A stretch of DNA of 64,000 nt from Campylobacter massiliensis. Lineage in GTDB: Bacteria; Campylobacterota; Campylobacteria; Campylobacterales; Campylobacteraceae. Below the pieces are notes generated by a model. That model was not told where the DNA came from. It did not search any database and saw nothing but the letters and a program-made list of their open reading frames with translations. The stretch is taken from assembly GCF_014253065.1 (NCBI RefSeq), contig NZ_JACLZK010000001.1:930001-994000 (forward strand), in the 5' to 3' direction. Positions 25,855 through 33,722 of the stretch are shown in pieces. A program made the translations under genes and the position numbers. How positions within the stretch are numbered: the stretch's first letter is position 1; each line of letters starts with the position of its first letter.

Positions 25855-25863
25855 TTTGCGTCC

Positions 25864-27042
25864 TTATTTGATAAAATGCCCCACGAATTTGGAGTAGTTA
25901 TCTAAAATTTCGCCACCCCTGCGATATCCCAGCGCGCATGCCTCGTAGGCAAAAAATACGCCAGCTTGGTAGCTATTGTTGGCGGCGTCTTTGTTAAATT
26001 CGTAAAATTCCTGATAGATCGCGCGGTTTTGACCGTAGTCGCCGCCGTTTTGTGAACTAATGCTGCCGTCGGCCTCAATCACGCTCACATTCGCGCCTTC
26101 TCGTCCGAAGACCGGCTTTTTCACGCATTTTTTGCCTGCGATCGGCTTATCGCTAGCTTGCAGCAAGAGCGGGTGATTCGGATATAAATCCCAAAGAATT
26201 TTTAAAATGCCCTTGCTTTGGAAAAGCAACGTGTATGCCGGATTTAGGATGATGGCTTTTTGATTTTGGACAATGTTTTTTAGGATGATGGCTAGCTCGC
26301 CTTCCTCTACGGCGATGTCCTCCCACGGCACGAGCTTAAACCAGTACTCGTAGTTTTCTCCGTTAAAAAACACGCCCTCCTCGTCGTTAAATACGACCTC
26401 ATCGACGTAAGCAAACGCCGTGTGAAAGCCCGCCTCCTCGGCGATATACTGCAGTAGCTTCACGGTCTGCTCATCCTCGCTGCTGCCCGCAACCGAGCTA
26501 AATAAAATTTTCCAGCCCTCGTAGTGCTCGTTAAAGCTCTCGGTCTCCTCATCTAGCGTCACCAGGCGCCTAAAATTTTGCTTTAGGGCGTCATAAAGGT
26601 CGTTAAACTGCGCGCTCTCGTCCATGCTGTTAAACTTAAGCGCCGCCCACTGGATGATCGCTGTCTCAAACACGGCCGTCGGGGTGTCGGCGTTAAATTC
26701 GATGAGTTTTATCGGCTTGCCGTCTAGACCGCCTGCAAGGTCAAATCTACCGTAAAGGTGCCAATGCACGTCGTTTTCCCAGCTTTCACGCACGAGATCT
26801 ACGAGATTAAATGGGATGCCGACCTCGTGGTAGAGGTTGTTGTCGATGACGTGCTGGGCGGCTGCGACGAACATATCGTATAGCTCGTTTGCGGCGTTGT
26901 AGTAGGCCTCGGCCTGCGCCTCGCTAACCTCGACTAGCTCGTCTGCTACGTAGTCGCTGCCGTCCGGATCGGTGTGCCAGGTAAAGCCGATCTCGCCTAA
27001 AAATTCGCTATTTAGCGGTTCGATTTTTTTTAAATTTATCAT
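25864..27042 (-). CDS. Glutathionylspermidine synthase-like ATP-grasp protein
   Basis: 392 aa, matching the C-terminal synthetase domain of glutathionylspermidine synthase without the N-terminal amidase. Family motifs: the aromatic start GFTWHTDPDGSDYVADELVE, LIEFNADTPTA (metal/ATP site), and KPVFGREGANV near the end. Such stand-alone proteins (YjfC/YgiC type) ligate an amine to a peptide of unknown identity. It is tightly followed (1 base) by the lipoprotein gene upstream, as in C. jejuni Cj0371-Cj0372; in other bacteria the same pair also occurs together, so the two probably act in one pathway. Confidence 0.88.
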   Translation of the reverse strand: MINLKKIEPLNSEFLGEIGFTWHTDPDGSDYVADELVEVSEAQAEAYYNAANELYDMFVAAAQHVIDNNLYHEVGIPFNLVDLVRESWENDVHWHLYGRFDLAGGLDGKPIKLIEFNADTPTAVFETAIIQWAALKFNSMDESAQFNDLYDALKQNFRRLVTLDEETESFNEHYEGWKILFSSVAGSSEDEQTVKLLQYIAEEAGFHTAFAYVDEVVFNDEEGVFFNGENYEYWFKLVPWEDIAVEEGELAIILKNIVQNQKAIILNPAYTLLFQSKGILKILWDLYPNHPLLLQASDKPIAGKKCVKKPVFGREGANVSVIEADGSISSQNGGDYGQNRAIYQEFYEFNKDAANNSYQAGVFFAYEACALGYRRGGEILDNYSKFVGHFIK

Positions 27043-27043
27043 T

Positions 27044-27682
27044 TTATCCTCCGAAACTTGAGCTTGAACTTGAGCTTGAACCGCCGAAAAATCCGCTCTT
27101 TCCGCCGCTTGGTTTACTTGCCGAGCTAGCGGCTTTGGCTTTGTTAAAGCTATCTACGCTCCTTGAGTAGGCGCTTGGGTTTTTATACGCGCTTTGGCGC
27201 TGCGACTGATAGCCCGGGTTGTTAAATAGCTTGTTGCCGATCCAACTGCCTATGATCGCGCCCGCAGCCGAGGCTAGAAGCGTCTCGCCAAGGCTCATAC
27301 CGCCGCTGCTTAGCTGCGCGTTTTGAGCGTTTGAGCCGGTTAGATTCGACGTTCCGGCGTCGATTTTAGCGTTTTCCTCGGCGATTAGCTTATCCATCTC
27401 CTCTTTGCTTAGCACGCGCTCGGTGCCGTTGATGTCCTTTAGTACGACGCGCGTTTCGCTGCTCGGATACTCCTCTAGGACTTTATATTTGCCGGGCGCG
27501 GTTTCTTCGATGATGACGAAAGCTCCCGTTTTTTGCGCCGCTTCTTTTAGCGCGCTACCGTCATTGTTATTTGCTCCACCGTTATCGCTGCCGCATCCTG
27601 CCAGCCCAGCCGCTATCACCGCGCCAAAGCCGCCTACCGCAGCGTAGCTTGCTACTTTTTTTATGCCTTTAAAAACTCTCAT
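27044..27682 (-). CDS. UPF0323 family lipoprotein
   Basis: 212 aa with a lipoprotein signal ending AAGLAG-C (Cys 30). A short alpha/beta part is followed by a glycine-zipper-like segment (LLASAAGAIIGSWIGNKLF) and a Gly/Ser-rich tail ending in a run of Ser and Gly. Orthologue of C. jejuni Cj0371 (UPF0323), which was linked to chemotaxis and colonisation. It is encoded directly upstream of the ATP-grasp enzyme and overlaps the HTH gene by 4 bp. Confidence 0.9.
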   Translation of the reverse strand: MRVFKGIKKVASYAAVGGFGAVIAAGLAGCGSDNGGANNNDGSALKEAAQKTGAFVIIEETAPGKYKVLEEYPSSETRVVLKDINGTERVLSKEEMDKLIAEENAKIDAGTSNLTGSNAQNAQLSSGGMSLGETLLASAAGAIIGSWIGNKLFNNPGYQSQRQSAYKNPSAYSRSVDSFNKAKAASSASKPSGGKSGFFGGSSSSSSSSFGG

Positions 27683-28344
27683 TTTTTATCTAGCTCCTTT
27701 GAAATTTTCTTACTTTTTACCATTATCACGCCTTTTTTAAATTTGATAAATTTTGATTTTCCGATGTTTTTTATGATTTTATTTTGCGTTTTTTTAAGGC
27801 TCTTACCGCTTAAATTTTGCGATTTTAAAAACTCGGCTAGGCTCGTCCATTTACCCTCGTTTTCAGGCTTGCTCTCGACGAATTCGACGTCGATGGGAGC
27901 CACGTATTCGCCGTTTTGACGCGCTAGCAACGGTCGCTCGAGCATACTTAAAAATCCCCTTAGCTTCTCGTCTCTTTCGCGGTAAATTTGAGCTATTTCG
28001 GATTTATTATTTAGCAAAATTTGCTCTTTTTCGCGAAAAAGCCTATCTTTATCGGCTTGCAAATTTTGATTTTGTTCTTTTAGTTCGCTAATTTGCGAGA
28101 GTAGAAATTCGTTCACGTCAAATTCGCCGGCCTTAGCGGCTTTTTTTGACTCCGAGCTTTTAGCGGATTTTGAAGTTTTGGGCGCTGATTTGGGTGCGGT
28201 TTGAGGCTCGTAGCCCTCTAAAACCACGTATTTTACGCCGTCCTTTTCAAAGGTCTTTAGCGTTCCGCGACGAATGCGGTTGTAGACGGCTTCTTTGGTT
28301 ACGCCTAAGATTTCCGCAGCCTCGCTCACGGGCACTTTGGACAT
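27679..28344 (-). CDS. Helix-turn-helix protein with coiled coil
   Basis: 221 aa. Residues 4-45 (VSEAAEILGVTKEAVYNRIR) are an excisionase/MerR-like HTH. A Pro/Ser/Lys-rich linker (about 48-72) leads to a coiled coil at about 80-120 (SQISELKEQNQNLQADKDRL), and the C-terminus is very basic. Probably a DNA-binding regulator or nucleoid-type protein. It overlaps the lipoprotein gene by 4 bp, so it may control the lipoprotein-synthetase unit. Confidence 0.75.
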   Translation of the reverse strand: MSKVPVSEAAEILGVTKEAVYNRIRRGTLKTFEKDGVKYVVLEGYEPQTAPKSAPKTSKSAKSSESKKAAKAGEFDVNEFLLSQISELKEQNQNLQADKDRLFREKEQILLNNKSEIAQIYRERDEKLRGFLSMLERPLLARQNGEYVAPIDVEFVESKPENEGKWTSLAEFLKSQNLSGKSLKKTQNKIIKNIGKSKFIKFKKGVIMVKSKKISKELDKK

Positions 28345-28425
28345 ATTTTTCCTTTGATCGTTAAATTTGGCGTAGATTATGGCAAATTTTGGCTTTGATG
28401 CGAGTTAAACGGGAGTTTAAAAAAG

Positions 28426-28450
28426 AAAAGGCCGCCAAAGCGACCCTTTT
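28426..28450 (-). terminator. Rho-independent terminator of rpsU
   Basis: Minus strand AAAAG...CTTTT closing a GC-rich hairpin (arms 28450-28446 and 28430-28426) with the inner pairs GTCGC/GCGGC, followed by TTTTCTTTTTT. It begins 2 bases after the rpsU stop. Confidence 0.8.
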
Positions 28451-28452
28451 GG

Positions 28453-28677
28453 TTAGAGCTTTGACTCGTAGCGTCTAAGCATATATAGACGTTTAAGCAT
28501 TTTCTTGCGAGCCGCGATTTTTTGTTTTTTGCGGATCTCGGTCATAGGCTCGAAAAAGCGTCTTGCGCGAACTTCGGTCACGACAAGGTTCCTGTCGGTT
28601 TGCTTTTTGAACTTTCTGTAAGCTTCGTCAAAAGACTCGTTAGGATGTACCTTAATACCAGGCAACGTCCTCACCAC
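28453..28677 (-). CDS. rpsU: 30S ribosomal protein S21
   Basis: 74 aa, basic, with the family pattern [20 protein letters not shown] and a Lys/Arg-rich C-terminus ([17 protein letters not shown]). S21 helps 30S subunits start translation. The start GTG or ATG region lies after an AAGG-like RBS; ATG-less translation from GTG at 28668 is also possible and would give the more usual 71 aa. Single gene with its own terminator; its position near ccoG and cmeR is the same as in C. jejuni (Cj0370). Confidence 0.95.
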   Translation of the reverse strand: MVRTLPGIKVHPNESFDEAYRKFKKQTDRNLVVTEVRARRFFEPMTEIRKKQKIAARKKMLKRLYMLRRYESKL

Positions 28678-28753
28678 CTTTCAATTAAAATAGATGGCGA
28701 TTATAGTTTAAATTTGATAAATTTAAGCTTTGCCTGCCGTCCGGGTTTTAAAT

Positions 28754-30238
28754 TTAGCCTTTTAGTATATGCTCCGCCGCTATCATCGCCGAGCTGATAC
28801 AATCGGGCGTCGAGCAGCTGGTAAGCCTCGTAAATCCGTGCACTCCGCCCGTCGCCTCGCCTACGGCGTATAAATTTTTAATAGGCTTGCTATCGTTTAT
28901 ATTAAGAACTTCAAAGTTCAAATTTACCCTCACGCCGCCCGGAGTATAGCTGATGCCAGGAGCCCCGAGTATCGCGAAAAACGGAGCCTTTTCTATCGGA
29001 GCGACTTTGGTTAAATCTTTTTTAAAATCGGCATCGGTTTTGGCGGCGACGCTTTCGTTATACCGCTTTATTTCCTCTTTTAAAATTTGCGCATTTAGCT
29101 TAAATTCCGCAGCTAGCTCGTCTAGGCTCTCAAATTTTTTCATCTTGCCGGTTTCTATAAATTTTTGCAGCCTTTTTGGGTCATGACTGGAGGTAAATCC
29201 CGTCTCGTCAAAGATTATAGTCGGGAACAGATCGCTTTCGTTTTTTTGCATATTTTCTAAAATATTATCGGACAAAGTCTGCCTGTCGCCGTCTTCGTTC
29301 ATAAATCTCTTTGAGTTTTTGCCGTCGACCGCAATAGCAAATATCAAATCCTCCGTCGGAATACCAAACGAATAGCGTCCCAGGCTAAGCTGTACAGGCA
29401 TCGCGCCCGCCCTTACCATGGTTTTTAACGCACCGGCCGTCGCGCCTGGATTTGACGGAGTGGATGCTAGAGCGAGCCTTGGATTTTGTGCTGCTTTAAA
29501 GGTTTTATCCGCCGAAAATCCGCCGCTTGCAAAAATTACGGCCTTTTTAGCTTTATAAAATTTAACGTCTCCCGAAACGTTTTGCGCATCGTCGTCGGCT
29601 AGGTTTTTATCAAATTTATATTCCTCTCTCACCTTTAGTCCTATCGCCGCGCCGTTTTTATCCAGCACGATTTCATCGACCTTTACGCGCTTTAACGTCT
29701 TGCCGCCCTTGCTCTCAAAGTGAGAATTTAGCGCCTGCACGCACGCTCCGCCTCCGCCTACGGTCTCTAGGCTTCTTGCTACGCTATGCCCGCCCAGATG
29801 CTTTAGCTTTTCGGCGTATTGCACGCCTCTTGCTTTGACGAATTCATACGCTCTTTTTGAATTTTGGGCAATCCTATAAGACTGCTCTATGTAGTTAAAG
29901 CCCTTGCCTGCCTTGTTTAAATCTTTTACAAAAAGCTCGATGGAGTCTTTGATGCCGGCTTTTTCCTGTTGTTCGGAGCCCACGCAGGCAAAATCAAGCT
30001 GAGAAACGACGGAGTTGCCGCCCATTCGCGACATCTTTTCTAGTAGCGCTACACCAAGCCCACCCTCGGCTGCTACGATGCCCGCGACGTTTGCGCTAAG
30101 GCCGCTACCTACCACCAAGACGTCGTATTCCGCGTCCCATTTTATCTCGTCATCTTGTGCCGCTTGCAAATTTAGCGCACCAACAGCGGCTGCCGCGAGG
30201 CCGGTTTTGATGAAATTTCTTCTAGAAATTTTTTTCAT
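28754..30238 (-). CDS. Tat-exported FAD-dependent fumarate-reductase-like flavoprotein
   Basis: 494 aa with a twin-arginine signal (ISRRNFIKTGLAAAAVGAL) directing folded export to the periplasm. The FAD motif VVGSGLSANVAGIVAAEGG is near 42-60, followed by the flavocytochrome-c/fumarate reductase flavoprotein pattern (GGNSVVSQLDFACVG, GGGACVQAL, FASGGFSADKTF, GVHGFTRLTSCSTPDC). No CxxCH haem motif is present, so electrons must come from a separate cytochrome. Substrate may be fumarate, urocanate, an acrylate or similar. Divergent from ccoG across a 131-bp gap. Confidence 0.88.
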   Translation of the reverse strand: MKKISRRNFIKTGLAAAAVGALNLQAAQDDEIKWDAEYDVLVVGSGLSANVAGIVAAEGGLGVALLEKMSRMGGNSVVSQLDFACVGSEQQEKAGIKDSIELFVKDLNKAGKGFNYIEQSYRIAQNSKRAYEFVKARGVQYAEKLKHLGGHSVARSLETVGGGGACVQALNSHFESKGGKTLKRVKVDEIVLDKNGAAIGLKVREEYKFDKNLADDDAQNVSGDVKFYKAKKAVIFASGGFSADKTFKAAQNPRLALASTPSNPGATAGALKTMVRAGAMPVQLSLGRYSFGIPTEDLIFAIAVDGKNSKRFMNEDGDRQTLSDNILENMQKNESDLFPTIIFDETGFTSSHDPKRLQKFIETGKMKKFESLDELAAEFKLNAQILKEEIKRYNESVAAKTDADFKKDLTKVAPIEKAPFFAILGAPGISYTPGGVRVNLNFEVLNINDSKPIKNLYAVGEATGGVHGFTRLTSCSTPDCISSAMIAAEHILKG

Positions 30239-30286
30239 AACATCTCCTTTAAAGAATTTATGAAATTATACATCATAAAAGTGGCG

Positions 30287-30330
30287 TAATAGCAATTTTA
30301 ATATGCGTTTAATAGCATTAACTCTATAAT
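30287..30330. promoter_or_regulatory. Divergent promoter region of the flavoprotein and ccoG
   Basis: A TATAAT box at 30325-30330 on the plus strand suits ccoG. Upstream are two direct copies of TAATAGCA (30287-30294 and 30310-30317), 23 bp apart start to start, about two helical turns, which could be an operator. Confidence 0.4.
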
Positions 30331-30369
30331 TTATCAAAAATTATCACTACTTTGTAATCAGGATGAATT

Positions 30370-31722
30370 ATGACTAAAGAAGAGTATAAAAAATATTTCA
30401 AATTTGCCAGCAAACGCTATATCGCCTACATCCTGATAACCTGTACCACGCTTATTTTACCGTTTATATCTATCGGCGGAAATCAATTTTTTCTTTTAAG
30501 CTTCGAGCGTAGCGAGCTGCATCTGTTTTTTGCCAAATTTAACGTCCAAGAGCTATTTTTGATGCCTTTCGTGCTCATCATTTTTTTTATTTTTATATTT
30601 TTTATGACGAATTTGGGCGGCCGCGTCTGGTGCGGCTGGAGCTGTCCACAGACGATATTTCGCGCGATCTACCGCGACCTTATACAAACTAAAATTTTAA
30701 AAATCCGCAAAAGCATTTCAAACAAACAAACGCAGGCTGAGGGCGGCGTCAAAAACGCGCTAGCAGTCGCGATCTGGAGCGTTTTGGCTTTTGTTGCGGC
30801 GGCGAATTTTCTCTGGTTTTTCGTCCCGCCGCAAGATTTTTTCGCTCAAATTTCAGACCTGGCCGAGCATAAAATTTTACTCGGAGCTTGGCTTGTTATC
30901 GCGGCGTTTTTGATATTTGACGTAGCGTTTTTGGGCGAAAATTTTTGCGTTTACGTCTGTCCGTACGCTAGAGTACAGTCCGTGATGATCGATGCCGATA
31001 GCATGCAGGTCATCTACGACGAGACGCGCGGCGGTAAAATTTTTGAGGGTCAAACCAAACTCTGGAAAAAACCGCCGGAGCCGCAAAACGAGTGCACCGG
31101 CTGCGAAGCCTGCGTGAAAATTTGCCCGACGCACATCGACATCAGAAAAGGCATGCAGCTAGAGTGCATAAACTGCCTGGAGTGCGTCGATGCGTGCACA
31201 AAAACGATGTCTGGGCTAAATTTACCTAGTCTAATTAGCTGGACGAGCTCAAATTCGCTAAAAACCAAGCAAAAAGTGCGGTATTTGCGCTTTAAAACCG
31301 TCGGCTACTGCGCCGCCATCGCTATCGCCGCGACCGCGCTAACGCTAATGAGCGCCAAAAAAGAGAGCATGCTGCTAAACATCAACCGCACGAGCGAGCT
31401 GTATAAAGTAAATAAAAGCGGCGAGATCGAAAACGCTTACGTGTTTTTGTTTGAAAATACCGACGCGGCGGCGCATGAATTTTACTTTGACGTTAGCGCA
31501 GAGGAAGCTAAAGCGCCGATAAAAATCGAGCGCCCAAAGACTCAAATTTCGCTAAAAGCGGGCGAAAAAAGGAAAGTCGTAGTCGTGCTAAGCGCACCTA
31601 AAGCGGCATTTGCCGGCACAAACGAGCAAACGACGAAGATAGAAATCTCCGCCTACGCCGCGGATAACAAAGAAAAAATAAATGTTAAAAGACGGACGAT
31701 TTTCGCCCATCCAAGTGAGTAA
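30370..31722 (+). CDS. ccoG: Cytochrome c oxidase accessory protein CcoG
   Basis: 450-aa inner-membrane iron-sulfur protein that reduces copper for assembly of cbb3-type oxidase. Four to five membrane helices surround two 4Fe-4S motifs: Cys 242/245/248/252 (CTGCEACVKICP) and Cys 266/269/272/276 (CINCLECVDAC). WCGWSCPQTIFR marks the FixG/CcoG N-terminal domain; the C-terminal 100 residues form the Ig-like periplasmic domain. Same neighbour relation to cmeR as in C. jejuni Cj0369c, where it lies beside the efflux operon. Confidence 0.94.
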   Translation: MTKEEYKKYFKFASKRYIAYILITCTTLILPFISIGGNQFFLLSFERSELHLFFAKFNVQELFLMPFVLIIFFIFIFFMTNLGGRVWCGWSCPQTIFRAIYRDLIQTKILKIRKSISNKQTQAEGGVKNALAVAIWSVLAFVAAANFLWFFVPPQDFFAQISDLAEHKILLGAWLVIAAFLIFDVAFLGENFCVYVCPYARVQSVMIDADSMQVIYDETRGGKIFEGQTKLWKKPPEPQNECTGCEACVKICPTHIDIRKGMQLECINCLECVDACTKTMSGLNLPSLISWTSSNSLKTKQKVRYLRFKTVGYCAAIAIAATALTLMSAKKESMLLNINRTSELYKVNKSGEIENAYVFLFENTDAAAHEFYFDVSAEEAKAPIKIERPKTQISLKAGEKRKVVVVLSAPKAAFAGTNEQTTKIEISAYAADNKEKINVKRRTIFAHPSE

Positions 31723-31785
31723 AAAATTATTTTTTTATAGTATAATCATATTTTAAGATTTTTTTGAAATTTGAGGGCTAGAAAA

Positions 31786-32418
31786 ATGGATACGAAACCG
31801 ACGAAACGAAGCGCCGAGAGAAAAGAGAAATTCATCCAAGCTGGACTTGAAATTTTCCTTGAAAACGGCTACGAAAACACGAGTTTAACGGATATCATCA
31901 AAAAAAGCGGCGGATCGCTGGCAAGCATCTACAAATTTTTTGAAAATAAAGAAGGACTCTTTCGCGCCATCGTAGAGCGCGGATTTGACGACTTTAGAAC
32001 TCGTATAGACGAGAAAATCGATCTAAATTTACCGCATAAGCTGGATGATTTTTTAACAAAATTCGCGATGATATTTTTCGACATCATCTGCGAAAAGAAA
32101 ACCACGCTAATCTCAAGAGTGATGATGAGCGAGGGCGCGAAAAACGACGGGCTTTTGGGTAAAGAGTTTTTGGATCAAATTTTAAGCAAAATCGATAAAA
32201 TTTTGATAGATTTTTTCGAGCGCGAAGACATAAGAGTCCAGCTAAATCCATGCATCTCTCCTTACGTCGCGGCCAAGACGTTTGCGGCTGTCGTTAGAGA
32301 GCCTTATCACTATAATGCGGTCTTACTTAACGAAGACATAATGCTAAGCGAAAAAGAGCGCGAAGAGCACGTAAAAACGCGCATAGATATGTTTTTACAC
32401 GGTGTAAAAAAACGCTAA
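31786..32418 (+). CDS. cmeR: TetR family repressor CmeR
   Basis: 210 aa. The N-terminal HTH reads KRSAERKEKFIQAGLEIF, then ENGYENTSLTDIIKKSGGS and LASIYKFFENKEGLF, with a ligand-binding helical domain behind. In C. jejuni CmeR represses cmeABC and is relieved by bile salts. I chose ATG at 31786 because GAGGG lies a proper distance before it; the in-frame TTG at 31771 would put the RBS inside the gene. The cmeA gene follows after 119 bases that contain a CmeR-type operator. Confidence 0.93.
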   Translation: MDTKPTKRSAERKEKFIQAGLEIFLENGYENTSLTDIIKKSGGSLASIYKFFENKEGLFRAIVERGFDDFRTRIDEKIDLNLPHKLDDFLTKFAMIFFDIICEKKTTLISRVMMSEGAKNDGLLGKEFLDQILSKIDKILIDFFEREDIRVQLNPCISPYVAAKTFAAVVREPYHYNAVLLNEDIMLSEKEREEHVKTRIDMFLHGVKKR

Positions 32419-32477
32419 ATTCTACTCTCTAAAATTTGACTTTTCGTGTAAATAAGAGTAAAATAGCCGACTTCATT

Positions 32478-32493
32478 TGTAACAAATATTATA
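32478..32493. promoter_or_regulatory. CmeR operator-like inverted repeat
   Basis: TGTAACAAATATTATA matches 14 of 16 positions of the C. jejuni CmeR site as I remember it (TGTAATAAATATTACA). It lies 45 bases before the cmeA start, just upstream of a TATAAT box at 32507-32512, so bound CmeR would cover the -35 region. Confidence 0.65.
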
Positions 32494-32537
32494 TACCAAA
32501 TTTTTGTATAATATCCCAAAAAATTAAAGGCAAATTT

Positions 32538-33722
32538 ATGAGAAATTTTAAAACCCTTTCGGTTTTGTTATTGGCGTCGCTGCTTTTTACGGCATGCTTT
32601 GATGGTAACGATAAAAAAAGCGCGGCCGCAGCCGGACAACAACGGCAAATGCCGCCGTCAAAGGTCGACGTATTCGTAGCTAAAAAATCAGACGTGCCGA
32701 TCAGCTTTGACTACACCGCGACCCTAACTAGCCAACAAGACGTCATCGTCTATCCCAAAGTAAGCGGCACGATAACCAAACAGTTTTTTAAACCCGGCGA
32801 TAACGTAAAAGCAGGCGACAAGCTGTTTTTGATAGATCCCGAAAAATACCAAGCCAGCTACGACGCGCTTGAGGCCGCTATCGGCGTAGCAAACGCAAAT
32901 TTAAAGAACGCTCAGACCGAATTTAACAGAATTTCAAATTTATATAAGAAAAACGCCGTTTCGCAAAAAGAGTACGACGCGGCCGTTTCGGCGCTTGAAA
33001 TCGCAAACGCAAATTTATTAAGCTCCAAAGCTAGTGCCAAAAGCGCGAAAATAGATCTAGGTTACACGAGCATCGCCGCGCCTTTTGACGGCGTTTTGGG
33101 CGATAATCTCGTAGACGTAGGCTCGCTAGTCGTAGCAAACACTACCCAGCTAGTGCGCCTAACCAAAATCAATCCGATCGAAGCGCACTTCCACATCTCC
33201 GACGTAGATAACTTAAACCGCGTCAAAATGCAAGAAAGCAGCCTCTGGGTGCAGACAAACTCGGACGCCGTGCTAAAAGTAGGCCCGGGCGAATTTGACG
33301 GTAAAGTAAATTTTATCGATAACGTCGTAAATACGAACATGGGCAGCGTTTTAGCCAAGGCTGAATTTAACAACGACGAGGGCAAGTTGCTGCCTGGAAT
33401 GTTCGGCCACGTGACGATGGGAGGATTTTATCAAAAAGACGGCTTTAAAATCCCTCAAGTCGCACTCCAGCAAACCGACGTCAAGACCTATGTACTAGTC
33501 GTAGAGGACGGCAAAGTAGCATCCAAAGACGTAAAGGTAACCTACCAGACGAAAGACGCTGCTGTAGTTAGCGAGGGGCTAAACGAAAATGATAAAATCA
33601 TCTTAAACAACTTCCTAAAAATCGGCGTGGGTGCGCCCGTAGAGATAGATAAGGACCTAACCGAAAGCTTTGGTAAAGGCGCAAATTTAGAGCCTAAAAA
33701 CGAGCAAGAAAAGGCTAAATAA
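32538..33722 (+). CDS. cmeA: CmeA, periplasmic adaptor of the RND efflux pump
   Basis: 394 aa with a lipoprotein signal ending LFTA-C (about Cys 20). It has the membrane-fusion layout: lipoyl halves (PVSGTITKQFFKPGDNVKAG and the later TSIAAPFDGVLGDNLVDVGS), a coiled-coil hairpin between them (ANANLKNAQTEFNRISNLYK), and a beta-barrel. It links CmeB to the outer-membrane channel CmeC. The ATG at 32538 has AAAGG upstream and gives the lipoprotein signal directly; the longer frame from 32436 has no signal and no RBS. Confidence 0.95.
   Translation: MRNFKTLSVLLLASLLFTACFDGNDKKSAAAAGQQRQMPPSKVDVFVAKKSDVPISFDYTATLTSQQDVIVYPKVSGTITKQFFKPGDNVKAGDKLFLIDPEKYQASYDALEAAIGVANANLKNAQTEFNRISNLYKKNAVSQKEYDAAVSALEIANANLLSSKASAKSAKIDLGYTSIAAPFDGVLGDNLVDVGSLVVANTTQLVRLTKINPIEAHFHISDVDNLNRVKMQESSLWVQTNSDAVLKVGPGEFDGKVNFIDNVVNTNMGSVLAKAEFNNDEGKLLPGMFGHVTMGGFYQKDGFKIPQVALQQTDVKTYVLVVEDGKVASKDVKVTYQTKDAAVVSEGLNENDKIILNNFLKIGVGAPVEIDKDLTESFGKGANLEPKNEQEKAK

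Noticed and set aside
32436-32537. Upstream extension of cmeA from TTG
   Set aside because: It would cover the CmeR operator and promoter and would hide the lipoprotein signal.
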